Under the pieces are notes generated by a model. It saw only the letters and a list, made by a program, of their open reading frames with translations, did not search any database and was not told the DNA's origin. Shown here in pieces: positions 32,754 through 41,211 of a stretch of DNA of 48,890 bases (positions are counted from its first letter, which is position 1; every line of letters begins with the position of its first letter). Both the position numbers and the translations under genes were made by a program. Origin of the DNA: Planctomycetota bacterium. GTDB taxonomy: Bacteria > Planctomycetota > UBA1135 > GCA-002686595. The DNA lies in the NCBI GenBank assembly GCA_012959785.1, contig DUCM01000004.1:1-48890 (forward strand), read 5' to 3'.

Positions 32754-34517
32754 CTACGCGAGCTCCAGGGTCAATTGAAGCTTGAGAAAATCGACTTCGC
32801 TGAGCAGCACCGAGATGGCGTAGCCCTCGGAGAAGGAGCGATGGCCGCGGCCGACCTGGATCGTGAGGGTGGGGCCCTTGACTCGGCCCCTCTGGCCGAT
32901 GGCGCGGGTGGGCAGGAAAGCGGTCACATTGTAATCAGTAAGCATCACCTCCATGCCCGCCGGCATGACTCGGCGCACCTGCGCGTCGAGTTTTTCGCCT
33001 CGGTGCGGGTCCATGTACTGACAGATTTTCAGGTCCCCCAGCGCCCGCGAGGCCATCTGGGCCACTTCCGAGCGCACCGATGCGTGCTGGGCGACTTCGT
33101 TGAGGTCCTCCAAGAAGTCCTCGGTGCAGAGTTCTTCCCGGGCGCCCTCTTCGCCGCTGGCGATGCGGTGCAGCCAACGGTGTACCACGAGATCGGGGTA
33201 GCGCCGAATGGGCGAAGTGAAGTGCAGGTAGGCCTCGCGGGCGAGACCAAAGTGGGTGGCCACATCCTCGTGGTCGTGGACCTCGTAGACAGCGCGCTCG
33301 ATGAGCCCCATGATGCGTTGGGTCAGGGCGTCCGCGTTGGGCTTTCTCCGGGCAGCTTGGATCAAGCGCGCGATGTCGCGGCCAGTCAAGCGGTCCTTGT
33401 CGGGCACGCGCAGGCCAAAATCCTCGAGCATCTTGATCACCGCGGCAATTTCCTCGGGATCCTTCTCGGGGTGCACGCGGTAGATGGTGGGCAAGCCGCG
33501 GCTGCGAAAAAAGTCCCCCACCGCCTGATTGGCGGCCAGGGCGGTTTCCTCGATCAGCGTCTGAGAGAAGTAGCGCGCAGCGTCGACGCAGGCGACTACT
33601 TCATGGTCGGGGCCAAAGACCAGCACGCGCTCGGTGCTCTGCATGCGCAAGGAGCCGCGGGCATCCCGTTGGGCTTGTTGTTGGCGCGTCCAGGTCTCGA
33701 ACAGGCGCAGGGGCTCTTCGAGGAAGGCGATGGCCCGCGCATCCTCCGTGTCCTCGCGGTCGAGGAGTTCCTGCACGGCCTTGTAGGTGCTGCGCTTGAC
33801 GCTCTTGATAACCGTCTTTTTGACCTCGTAGTCTTCGCGCCGGCCTTCGGAATCGAAGCGCATGATCACCGAGAAGGCCAGGCGCTCGCGGCCCTCCACG
33901 AGGGAGCAGAGGCCATTGGATATCTCCTCGGGCAACATGGGAATGACCTGGTCGGGCAGGTAGACGCTGGTGGCCCGCGCCAGGGCCTCGGCGTCGAGTT
34001 GGGTTCCCGAGTTGACATAGTGACCGACATCGGCAATGTGTACGGCGAACTCCACGCCGCCCTCGGGACGGGCTTTGATGGAGATGGCGTCGTCGAAGTC
34101 CTTGGCGTCCTCGCCGTCGATGGTGAAGATCGTCTCAGCCCGTAAATCGAGGCGGCCTTCGAAGTCTCGCGGGCCAGGATCGGGGGGCAAGGAGCGCACC
34201 TCGCTGAGCACCGCGGCGGGAAACACCGTGCGTACGCGAAAGGAGCCCACGAGTTCCATCTCCTCGGATTTCTCGTCCCGGTAGCAGGGCGGGCCGGTGT
34301 CCATGGCGCCAAAACCCGCCGGTCTGGAGTCCACAATTTCACGGGGCGTGACACCCCGCTCGCCCAGGCGCTCGGCGTCCTGGGCGGCGTGTCCTTCCTC
34401 GCCGGTATCGAGGGTCCAGCCCCGCGACTCTTCCTCGCCGGGCGGCTCGGGCTCGCTGCCGGTGGACTTCAGAAGATCCTTGAAGCTCTTGAAGGTCTCG
34501 TCGCTTGGGTCTCCCAT
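32754..34517 (-). CDS. rnr: RNase R/RNase II family 3'-5' exoribonuclease (short form)
   Basis: 587 residues from the ATG at 34517. The RNB catalytic domain is clear: FTIDGEDAKDFDDAIS (Asp134, Asp140, Asp142 and Asp143 region), HIADVGHYVNSGTQLDAEAL, VYLPDQVIPMLPEEISNGLCSLV and HFTSPIRRYPDLVVHRWLH. A C-terminal S1-like RNA-binding domain occupies about the last 85 residues. The usual N-terminal helix-turn-helix and full two cold-shock domains of RNase R are missing or reduced to an acidic leader of about 110 residues. It degrades structured RNA processively in the cytoplasm. It follows argH by 66 bases, same strand. Confidence 0.88.
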   Translation of the reverse strand: MGDPSDETFKSFKDLLKSTGSEPEPPGEEESRGWTLDTGEEGHAAQDAERLGERGVTPREIVDSRPAGFGAMDTGPPCYRDEKSEEMELVGSFRVRTVFPAAVLSEVRSLPPDPGPRDFEGRLDLRAETIFTIDGEDAKDFDDAISIKARPEGGVEFAVHIADVGHYVNSGTQLDAEALARATSVYLPDQVIPMLPEEISNGLCSLVEGRERLAFSVIMRFDSEGRREDYEVKKTVIKSVKRSTYKAVQELLDREDTEDARAIAFLEEPLRLFETWTRQQQAQRDARGSLRMQSTERVLVFGPDHEVVACVDAARYFSQTLIEETALAANQAVGDFFRSRGLPTIYRVHPEKDPEEIAAVIKMLEDFGLRVPDKDRLTGRDIARLIQAARRKPNADALTQRIMGLIERAVYEVHDHEDVATHFGLAREAYLHFTSPIRRYPDLVVHRWLHRIASGEEGAREELCTEDFLEDLNEVAQHASVRSEVAQMASRALGDLKICQYMDPHRGEKLDAQVRRVMPAGMEVMLTDYNVTAFLPTRAIGQRGRVKGPTLTIQVGRGHRSFSEGYAISVLLSEVDFLKLQLTLELA

Positions 34518-34583
34518 GGGGACATCCTACCGGGTTGCGGCATGCGATCCGAAGCCTGGCCCCCGAATCAGCGCCTTTGGTTT

Positions 34584-35816
34584 TCAGTCCAAGCTGGCGG
34601 GCGGCGAGCCCTGGGAACGGCTGCTTTGGCGGTATGCCGCTCGAAAACTCATGCCCGCCTGGGTCGCCTCGAGGGCCTTGCGCGTGACTTCCAGGGCCGG
34701 ATCGAGGGCCGCCGTCTCCAAGGCATCGGGCTTGAAGCGCAGCCCTTCGATGAGCCGCGCCGTGAGGGCCAGAGCCGCTTGCGAGCGGTCGTGGGCGCGA
34801 AAGAGCGGCGCTTTCAGCAACTGGAAGTCGCGGTGGTAACCCGATGGCAGCCCAGCGATCACCGCCCGCAGGCTATCGCGGTCTGCACCCAACTGGCGCC
34901 CATGACCGCGCAAGAGCTCGATCAGATCAGGGTTGCGCTTGTGGGGCATGAGCGAGGAACCCGTGGTCAGCTCGACCGGCAGGTCCACGAAGCCAAACTC
35001 CTCCGAGGTGTAGAGCCACAGGTCGCAGGCGAGTTTTTCGAGATCCAGGCCGACGCTCTCGAGGGCGTTCAGGTAGGCGAGTTCGGCACGGCCGCGAAAG
35101 AGCTGGGCCGCGGTCACCGGCTCCTCGGGACCCTCGAAACCCAGGGCCCGCGCCACGCAATCGCGTGCGAGAGGCAGGGGCACGCCGTAGCCCGCGCCGC
35201 TGCCCAGGGGGCAATGCTTGAGGCGCAAACTCGCGGCGGCGAGTTCTTGGGCGCTGGTGGCGAAGGCCAGGCGGTGGGCCGCGAGCCAGTCCCCCACGCT
35301 CGAGGGCATGGCGCGCCGGAGGTGGGTGTAGCCGGGCAGCGGCAGGCCCCCCTGGCGTTCGGCGAGGCCGGCGAAGGCCTCTTCGAGTTGCGCCAGGCTG
35401 GCCTGGCTCAGGGCCAGGGCGTCGCGCAACCAGAGGCGCATGTCCAGGGCAATTTGATCGTTGCGGCTGCGGCCGGTGTGCAACCGTTCGCCGGCCTCAC
35501 CGATGGCCGCGGTCAGGCGGCGCTCCACCGCCGAGTGCACATCCTCGTCGCCAGCTTCCACGGTCCACTCGCCCCGGCTCCAGCTCGCGAGCAATTCCCG
35601 CAAGCCGCTGTGCAAGGCGCCGTGGTCCGCGCTGGAGATCAACTCGGCTTCAAGCAAACCGTCGACATGGGCCAGGGAGCCCCGAATGTCCTGCTCCACC
35701 AGGCGCTGGTCGTGTCGCCAGTCGTCGCCGATGGTGAACTGCATCATCTGGGCGTCGATCTCTTCGCCGCGGTCCCAGACGGGCGGGTGGAAGGGGCGGA
35801 TTTCGTCGTGACTCAT
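34584..35816 (-). CDS. argH: Argininosuccinate lyase
   Basis: 410 residues. It splits argininosuccinate into arginine and fumarate, the last step of the pathway. Seen: HTGRSRNDQIALDMRLWLR (115-120 the GRSRND core), LPGYTHLRRAMPSSVGDWL, and the superfamily signature GSSLMPHKRNPD (286-297). Most ArgH proteins have MPQKKNP; here Gln is His and Lys is Arg, conservative but unusual. The length is about 50 residues shorter than E. coli ArgH. Last member of the arg cluster, 33 bases after argE. Confidence 0.92.
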   Translation of the reverse strand: MSHDEIRPFHPPVWDRGEEIDAQMMQFTIGDDWRHDQRLVEQDIRGSLAHVDGLLEAELISSADHGALHSGLRELLASWSRGEWTVEAGDEDVHSAVERRLTAAIGEAGERLHTGRSRNDQIALDMRLWLRDALALSQASLAQLEEAFAGLAERQGGLPLPGYTHLRRAMPSSVGDWLAAHRLAFATSAQELAAASLRLKHCPLGSGAGYGVPLPLARDCVARALGFEGPEEPVTAAQLFRGRAELAYLNALESVGLDLEKLACDLWLYTSEEFGFVDLPVELTTGSSLMPHKRNPDLIELLRGHGRQLGADRDSLRAVIAGLPSGYHRDFQLLKAPLFRAHDRSQAALALTARLIEGLRFKPDALETAALDPALEVTRKALEATQAGMSFRAAYRQSSRSQGSPPASLD

Positions 35817-35849
35817 GGTCTCGCTGGGTTCAGGGTGTCGAGTAGAGGC

Positions 35850-36980
35850 TCAGTTCTGCGCTTGCGAGGGCGCCGCGTCAGCGAGGGCCTGCGAGGTCGC
35901 GCCAAGCCCGCCGGTGGCTTGCAGGCAATCCCGCGCGAGATCTCCGTAGAACCTCGCGGCCCGGGCCAACTCCGTGCGAGTTATGAATTCGTTCGCTGTG
36001 TGCGAGCGCGCCGTCTTGCCCGGGCCGCACTTGATGGCGGGCACGCCGGCCAAGAGAGCCATGTCCGAGAGGGTGTTGGAGCCCGTGGCCGCTGCCTTTT
36101 CCGCGCGCACCAGGGCCTTGATCACCAAGGGATGGTCGTCGCTCGTTTCCACCGCTCCCAGGCGTCGCGAGCGCACCTTGATTTCGGCCGAGGGCAGCCA
36201 TTTCCCGAGGATGTCAAGGCACTCCTCCACGGTGTGGGGCGCCGCGATGCGCGCGTCGAAGGTGGCCCGGGCTTCGTCGGGCACCTGGTTATGGCGTTCG
36301 CCCGCCGTGAGCACCGTGGCCGCCAGGGTGCTCGGCCCCAGGAGCGGGTGTTCACCCTCAAGGGCCAGGGGATCGGGAAACTGCGCCAACTCGCGAGCCG
36401 CAGCGAGCAACGCGTTCTCGTGCTCCACTCGCGTGATGTGGGCAGCATGGCAGGCGCGACCCTTCCAGGTGGCGACGAAGACCGCCAGCCCCGATTGGGA
36501 GCGCACCACCTCGAGGTCCGTGGGTTCGCCAGTGACGGCCAGGTCGGGTGGGCCCAGGTGTTCGAGGACGAGGGACATGCCTGCACCCGAGGTTTCCTCT
36601 TCCTGGTTCAAGGCCAGGATCAAGTCCCCAGCCAGCCCTGGTCCGCCGGCGAGGCGGCGGGCTGCCATCATCATGGCCGCCACCGAAGCCTTGGCATCGT
36701 TGGCGCCGAGGCCCACCAGAGCCTCGTTGTGCCAGAGGGCTTGCCAGGGATCCGCGTGCCAGCCGTTGCCCGCGGGCACGGTGTCCAGGTGGGTGTTCAG
36801 GAGCAGACTGGCGCCGCCGCTGCCCTTGAGTCGCGCCAGCACCGTGCGCTCGAGCAGGGTGACCTCAAGGCCCGCATGCTCGAGCCACTGGCAGCAGAAT
36901 TCAGCCAGGCGCGCTTCATCGCCGGAGACGCTGGGGATGCGCACCAAGTCCGCGAGGAGTTCTTCGATTGTGTCGTTCAT
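35850..36980 (-). CDS. argE: M20 family acetylornithine deacetylase
   Basis: 376 residues. M20 metal ligands and catalytic residues are visible: LNTHLDTVPAG (His64, Asp66), GLGANDAKASVAAM (Asp95), and LNQEEETSGAG (Glu127/Glu128). Within the arg cluster the natural substrate is N-acetylornithine, giving ornithine and acetate. M20 relatives (succinyl-diaminopimelate desuccinylase, LysK) cannot be excluded by sequence, but the operon supports ArgE. Presence of a deacetylase implies a linear pathway that needs a separate N-acetylglutamate synthase, which is not found here. It starts 13 bases after argB. Confidence 0.87.
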   Translation of the reverse strand: MNDTIEELLADLVRIPSVSGDEARLAEFCCQWLEHAGLEVTLLERTVLARLKGSGGASLLLNTHLDTVPAGNGWHADPWQALWHNEALVGLGANDAKASVAAMMMAARRLAGGPGLAGDLILALNQEEETSGAGMSLVLEHLGPPDLAVTGEPTDLEVVRSQSGLAVFVATWKGRACHAAHITRVEHENALLAAARELAQFPDPLALEGEHPLLGPSTLAATVLTAGERHNQVPDEARATFDARIAAPHTVEECLDILGKWLPSAEIKVRSRRLGAVETSDDHPLVIKALVRAEKAAATGSNTLSDMALLAGVPAIKCGPGKTARSHTANEFITRTELARAARFYGDLARDCLQATGGLGATSQALADAAPSQAQN

Positions 36981-36993
36981 AGGCCAATGCCGC

Positions 36994-37875
36994 TTACGCG
37001 AGGAGTGGCGCCAGTTGCGCTTCGAGGGTCACCAGCGTGCCCGTGCCTTGAGTCGTATAGAGCTCGCCCAGGACGCCGTCGGGCGTGCGCCCTGAAACCA
37101 GGTGCACCCGCGGCACGCCGCCTTCGAGCGCGTTCTGAATGGCCACGGCCTTGACGGCCATGCCGTCGCGCAAGGCGCCGCAGTCCTTCAAGCTGACGAG
37201 TTCGTCCAGGCTCAAGGTTGAGAGCAGGGACTGGGGATCGTCGGGGTCGCGCAGGATGCCCGGCGTGTCGCTGACCAAAATCAGCTTCTCCGCATCCAGA
37301 GCTTCGGCGAGAGCCGCGGCGCACAGGTCGGCGTTGACGTTCAAGAGCCCACCCTCGCCGTCGTAGGCCGGCGGACCGATGACCGGCACGAGGCCCGTGT
37401 CGAGGAGCGCCACGAGGGGCTCGATGTGAACGGTTTCGATGTCCCCCACCATCCCAAAATCCACGCGCCCGCAGCTGGTTTCCATGGGCGGTCGGCGGCG
37501 GGCTTCCACGATGCCAGCCGCGGCAGCCGAGAGGCTCAGGGCGCGGGCACTCTCGGCGGTCATGGCGCAGGCGAGTTGGGGACCGGTATCGCCCAGGGTG
37601 GCCATGCAAAGGGCCTTGAGGCCCGTGGCGCTCGTGACGCGCCTGCCGTCGACAAGTTGGGGCTCTTCACCCAGGAGGGTCTGTAGAGCGCTGGTCTGGG
37701 GGCCGCCACCGTGGACGACCACCACGCGCACACCAAAGGCCGCCACCACCGAGAGCTGGCGGGCGATGGCCTTGACTTGCGAGGCCCGCGCCAGGCAGGC
37801 ACCGCCGATCTTGAAGACCATGGTCTTGCCCCGGTGCAGGCGGGCGTATTCGGAAGCGCGGTAGAGATCGATCAC
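36994..37875 (-). CDS. argB: Acetylglutamate kinase
   Basis: 293 residues from a GTG at 37875 with AAGGA about 10 bases upstream; the longer frame from 38016 is not needed and overlaps argD. The amino-acid kinase fold is clear: MVFKIGGACLA (20-28), VVVVHGGGPQTSALQ (52-65), VDGRRVTSATGLKAL, and LNVNADLCAAALAEAL followed by KLILVSDTPGILRDPD. It phosphorylates N-acetyl-L-glutamate. The terminal GTLVTLEAQLAPL fits the family. It lies 50 bases after argD. Confidence 0.9.
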   Translation of the reverse strand: MIDLYRASEYARLHRGKTMVFKIGGACLARASQVKAIARQLSVVAAFGVRVVVVHGGGPQTSALQTLLGEEPQLVDGRRVTSATGLKALCMATLGDTGPQLACAMTAESARALSLSAAAAGIVEARRRPPMETSCGRVDFGMVGDIETVHIEPLVALLDTGLVPVIGPPAYDGEGGLLNVNADLCAAALAEALDAEKLILVSDTPGILRDPDDPQSLLSTLSLDELVSLKDCGALRDGMAVKAVAIQNALEGGVPRVHLVSGRTPDGVLGELYTTQGTGTLVTLEAQLAPLLA

Positions 37876-37925
37876 GGCAAGAGTTCCTTTGGATTCTGGG
37901 ATATGAGGGAGCAGCAGCTTGGCGG

Positions 37926-39056
37926 CTACAGGCTGGCCATGGCGTCGCCGAAACGCTGCGCCTGGTGAACAGTCAAGGTCAGGGCGGGAAAGAGCCGCGC
38001 CACCGAAGGATCGCAACTGGTGCCCACGAGCACGCCCCGCTCGAGGAGCGCGCTGCGCAATTCGGCGGCCGAGAGTCCCTCTTCCATGACGAGCCCCAGG
38101 AGCAGCCCCGCGCCGCGCACTTCGCGCACCGGGCCGCGTCGGGCAGCGGCGGCCAGGGCCTCGCCACTGGCTCGCACCTGAGCCTGGAAGTTTTCCGAGG
38201 CCACGGCGCGGGCCACGGCGGTCGCCGCGGCGAGCACCGTGGGGCCGCCGCCGAAGGTGGAACCGAGGAGCCCCGCAGGAAGGTCTCGAGCGAGGGCCGA
38301 AGAGATCACGGTGACGCCAATGGGCAATCCCCCAGCGGCACCCTTGGCCGTTGTGAAAATGTCTGGCGTGACGCCATAGGTCGTGGCTGCCAGCGGCGTG
38401 CCCGTACGGCCGCTGGCGGTTTGCACTTCATCAAAGCAGAGCGCAGCGCCCACCTTGTCGCAGATATCGCAGAGGCCCTCAAGGAAACCCGCCGGGGGTG
38501 TGCGCACGCCGGCCATGGATTGAATCGGCTCGAGGAAGATCGCCGCCAGGCTAGAGTCGGCGGCCGCGCGGCAGGCGGCCAGATCGCCCCAGGCGACGCG
38601 GGTGACTTCCAGGGGAGCTGTGGGGAAGGGTTGCAACGCGACATCGCTGATGGCGCTGGCGGCGGCGGTGCGGCCGTGGAAGGCGCCCTCGAAGGCGATC
38701 ACCCGTTGCCGTCCGGTGGCGGCCAGAGCCACTTTGAGGGCGTTCTCGTTGGCTTCGGAACCGCTGTTGGAGAGGAACGCCTGCCACTCTCCCGGCGGAA
38801 GCAAGGCGCCGAAGGCCGTGAGGAAATCGGCCCGGGGCTGGTGCTCGAAGAGGTTGCTGAGGAAGGACACCGAGTTCCATTGCTGGGCGATGGCTGCGCC
38901 GAGTTCCGGGGCGCTGGCCCCCAGGCTATTCACGCAGTGGCCACCGTAGAGGTCGAGCACCACGCGCCCGTCCTGCAAGACGAGCTCACAACCGGCGCTG
39001 CTGGCGATGTCAAGGGGCAAGCGCGGGTAGACCGGGAGTTCGCTGAGGGGAGCCAT
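37926..39056 (-). CDS. argD: Acetylornithine aminotransferase
   Basis: 376 residues. A class-III PLP aminotransferase with VLDLYGGHCVNSLG near the start, the phosphate-binding SGSEANENALKVA (98-110), FEGAFHGRT, the PLP-ring Asp in FDEVQ (about 208-212) and the Schiff-base lysine in IFTTAKGAAGG (Lys238). It converts N-acetylglutamate semialdehyde to N-acetylornithine with glutamate as donor. Only two bases separate it from the argC stop. Confidence 0.91.
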   Translation of the reverse strand: MAPLSELPVYPRLPLDIASSAGCELVLQDGRVVLDLYGGHCVNSLGASAPELGAAIAQQWNSVSFLSNLFEHQPRADFLTAFGALLPPGEWQAFLSNSGSEANENALKVALAATGRQRVIAFEGAFHGRTAAASAISDVALQPFPTAPLEVTRVAWGDLAACRAAADSSLAAIFLEPIQSMAGVRTPPAGFLEGLCDICDKVGAALCFDEVQTASGRTGTPLAATTYGVTPDIFTTAKGAAGGLPIGVTVISSALARDLPAGLLGSTFGGGPTVLAAATAVARAVASENFQAQVRASGEALAAAARRGPVREVRGAGLLLGLVMEEGLSAAELRSALLERGVLVGTSCDPSVARLFPALTLTVHQAQRFGDAMASL

Positions 39057-39058
39057 GT

Positions 39059-40129
39059 CTACAGGACCCCCAATCCGGCCCGGGCGAGGCCGGCTGTTTC
39101 AGGCAGGTTGTGGCAGAGGTTCATGTTTTGCAGGGCCTGGCCGGCGCCGCCCTTGAGGGTGTTGTCGAGGACCAGCAAGACGGTGCAGACCGAGTCGCGA
39201 ACATGCACGCCGAGGGACACGCGGTTGGAGCCCACGACCCAGCGCAATTCGGGACTGCCGCCGGCTGGAAGCACCTGGATGAAGGGCTCCCCGGCATAGA
39301 ACTCGCTCCAAACCGAGGTGGCTTCCTCGGCGTTGAGATCCCCCGCGAGGGGCAGGCTGAGGGTCATGTGGATGCCCCGGGCGAAGGGCCCGGAATGGGG
39401 CACGAGGTGCACCTTCAATTCCTGGCCATGGTACGCCGCGAGGGCCTGGAGCACTTCGGCTTCATGGCGATGGCCCGCCAGGGAGTAGGCCTTGAAGTTG
39501 CCGTTGCGGTAAGGGTGATGGCAACCCTTGCCGGGCACGGCGCCGCTGCCGCTGGAACCCGTGACTCCCTGGAAGAGGAGTGTGGCCCCGGGGGCGATGA
39601 GTCCCGCCGCGGCAGCGGGTATGCAGGCGAGTTGCATGGCGGTGGCGAAACAACCGGGGGCGGCCACGCGGCGGGCGCCGGTGAGTTCGCTGCGATACAA
39701 CTCGGGCAAGCCGTAGACGAAACCGAGGTCGCCGGCGGGATCGGGGTGCTCGCGGCCGTAGGCGGCGGCGTAGTGTTCGGGACTCTGCAAGCGAAAGTCA
39801 GCCGAGAGGTCGACCACCGCCAACTCTTCGGCGGCGGAGCCCAACTCACAGGCCATGGTCTTCCAAACTCCAGCCGCTTCGCCGTGGGGCAGGGCCAGAA
39901 AAAGCCCCGCTGGGCCACTTGCGAGGTCCCTCTCGATCTCGGCCGTGGCCTGGCCCACCGCAACGCATGTGATCGCGCTGGTGAGGAAGGGGTGTTCGTG
40001 GATGAGCGCCTCACTGCCCTCGCGGGTGACGGCGCCGGCGAGAAAATAATGGGGATGGTCTTCGAGCAGCCGCGCGAGTTCTCCCGCCAAAAGTCCCTTG
40101 GCGCCCACGATCCAGATGGGGATCTTCAT
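39059..40129 (-). CDS. argC: N-acetyl-gamma-glutamyl-phosphate reductase
   Basis: 356 residues from the ATG at 40129. This ATG overlaps the TGA of the P-loop gene (ATGA), fixing the start and showing translational coupling. Rossmann start IPIWIVGAKGLLAGELARLL, active-site cysteine in RRVAAPGCFATAMQLA (Cys160), VTGSSGSGAVPGKGCHHP, and the late HLVPHSGPFARGIHMTL, all typical of ArgC. It reduces N-acetylglutamyl phosphate to the semialdehyde using NADPH. Confidence 0.92.
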   Translation of the reverse strand: MKIPIWIVGAKGLLAGELARLLEDHPHYFLAGAVTREGSEALIHEHPFLTSAITCVAVGQATAEIERDLASGPAGLFLALPHGEAAGVWKTMACELGSAAEELAVVDLSADFRLQSPEHYAAAYGREHPDPAGDLGFVYGLPELYRSELTGARRVAAPGCFATAMQLACIPAAAAGLIAPGATLLFQGVTGSSGSGAVPGKGCHHPYRNGNFKAYSLAGHRHEAEVLQALAAYHGQELKVHLVPHSGPFARGIHMTLSLPLAGDLNAEEATSVWSEFYAGEPFIQVLPAGGSPELRWVVGSNRVSLGVHVRDSVCTVLLVLDNTLKGGAGQALQNMNLCHNLPETAGLARAGLGVL

Positions 40130-41211
40130 GGGCTCACCACAGCCCGGTTGGCCTCGCTGGGGTGTGCCAGTTGTTCGAGGAACTCGTTCAGGGAATCGTT
40201 GTCTCCGCGCAGGGCATTCCAGGCCGGCAGACCCAGTTTTTCTTGGCAAAAGCGGCGCCCGACTGGCGTGTCGGTGACGCGCCCCGAAACCAGGTCGGCT
40301 GCGAGTCCATAGCGCTCCTTGAGCAGGTCTTCTGCGCCCCAGGCACCCACGGGATCCTGGGCGCAGAGCACGATGCCGCTCAGGGCACCCCGCACGGCCG
40401 GGTCCTTGAGCAGCGCGTGGACGCCGTAGTTGCCGAGCAGGCCGTCACCCATCTCGAGCACGATCAGGTCAGGGGTGGACTCGGCCAGGTGCGCGATGAG
40501 AGAGGTGGCAGCCGGTACCGCGTTGGCTTCGGTGGTGGTCACCACGCCGAAGTCGGTGAAGGTGCAGACAGGCTCTGCGCCGCAGTCGCGCATGTGCAAC
40601 ACATCGCGTAGGAGCGAGACGCCGGTGAGCTTGCCAGCGGCGACGCGCTTACCCTGGCGGGTCGCCGCGGCGATCAACACCGCCGCGGAGGTGGTCTTGC
40701 CCGAGTCCATGCTGGTGCCGAGGAACACCACGATGGGCGGCAAATCGGCAGGCAGCCCAGCGCTAGCCAGGGCCGCGCTCTCGATGCGCGCGGGGATGCC
40801 CACGCGGTGGTCGAGTTTGGGGAACTCGAGTACGCTGCCGAGCACCTCGAGGGCGAAGGGGTCGCCGATGCCGGGAGTGCTCTCGGCCCCGAGGCCGATC
40901 ACTCCGCCGAGGTTGAGCAGGTTGAGCTGTGAGCCCACCTCGACCTCGGCAGGCACGACTCCCGAATAACCGTAGAGGGCGTCGCGGTGGCCCAGGACTC
41001 CGGCGATGACATCCCCGGGGTGCAGGGTCTGAAAGCGGCCATGGACATCCTCGAGGGTGTTGTAACTGGTCTTCGAATTGAGCACCCGGCAGGCCACCAC
41101 GACTCCCGCCTCGGCGGGGATATCCTCTCCGAGCACGGCGTGGCGCCCGAGCTCGAGGCGCGCGGTGACCGAGGCGATCTTGTCCAGTTGGACTCTTCTC
41201 ATGGGACTCAT
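40126..41211 (-). CDS. Uncharacterised P-loop protein coupled into the arginine operon
   Basis: 361 residues. The ATG at 41211 overlaps the argG TGA (ATGA), and its own TGA overlaps the argC ATG (ATGA), so it is translationally coupled on both sides. The N-terminal about 155 residues look like a beta-rich domain (VVVACRVLNSKTSYNTLEDV, LHPGDVIAGVLGHRDALYGY, GSQLNLLNLGGVIG). A Walker-A-like loop, FLGTSMDSGKTTSAAVL (G165-T174), starts a second domain of the BioD/CobQ/DUF1611-like P-loop type, with FTDFGVVTTTEAN, LIVLEMGDGLLGN and IVLCAQDPVGAWG. I cannot name its reaction. Its position in an operon that lacks an N-acetylglutamate synthase and ornithine carbamoyltransferase suggests an arginine-related role. 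Confidence 0.8.
   Translation of the reverse strand: MSPMRRVQLDKIASVTARLELGRHAVLGEDIPAEAGVVVACRVLNSKTSYNTLEDVHGRFQTLHPGDVIAGVLGHRDALYGYSGVVPAEVEVGSQLNLLNLGGVIGLGAESTPGIGDPFALEVLGSVLEFPKLDHRVGIPARIESAALASAGLPADLPPIVVFLGTSMDSGKTTSAAVLIAAATRQGKRVAAGKLTGVSLLRDVLHMRDCGAEPVCTFTDFGVVTTTEANAVPAATSLIAHLAESTPDLIVLEMGDGLLGNYGVHALLKDPAVRGALSGIVLCAQDPVGAWGAEDLLKERYGLAADLVSGRVTDTPVGRRFCQEKLGLPAWNALRGDNDSLNEFLEQLAHPSEANRAVVSP

Noticed and set aside
34389..37154. 921-codon open frame on the plus strand
   Set aside because: It is antisense to argH and argE, whose products have clear catalytic motifs. Long antisense frames are expected at this GC content. The same applies to the long frames at 1868-3073, 3758-4963, 20137-21870, 32730-34145 and 37965-39299.
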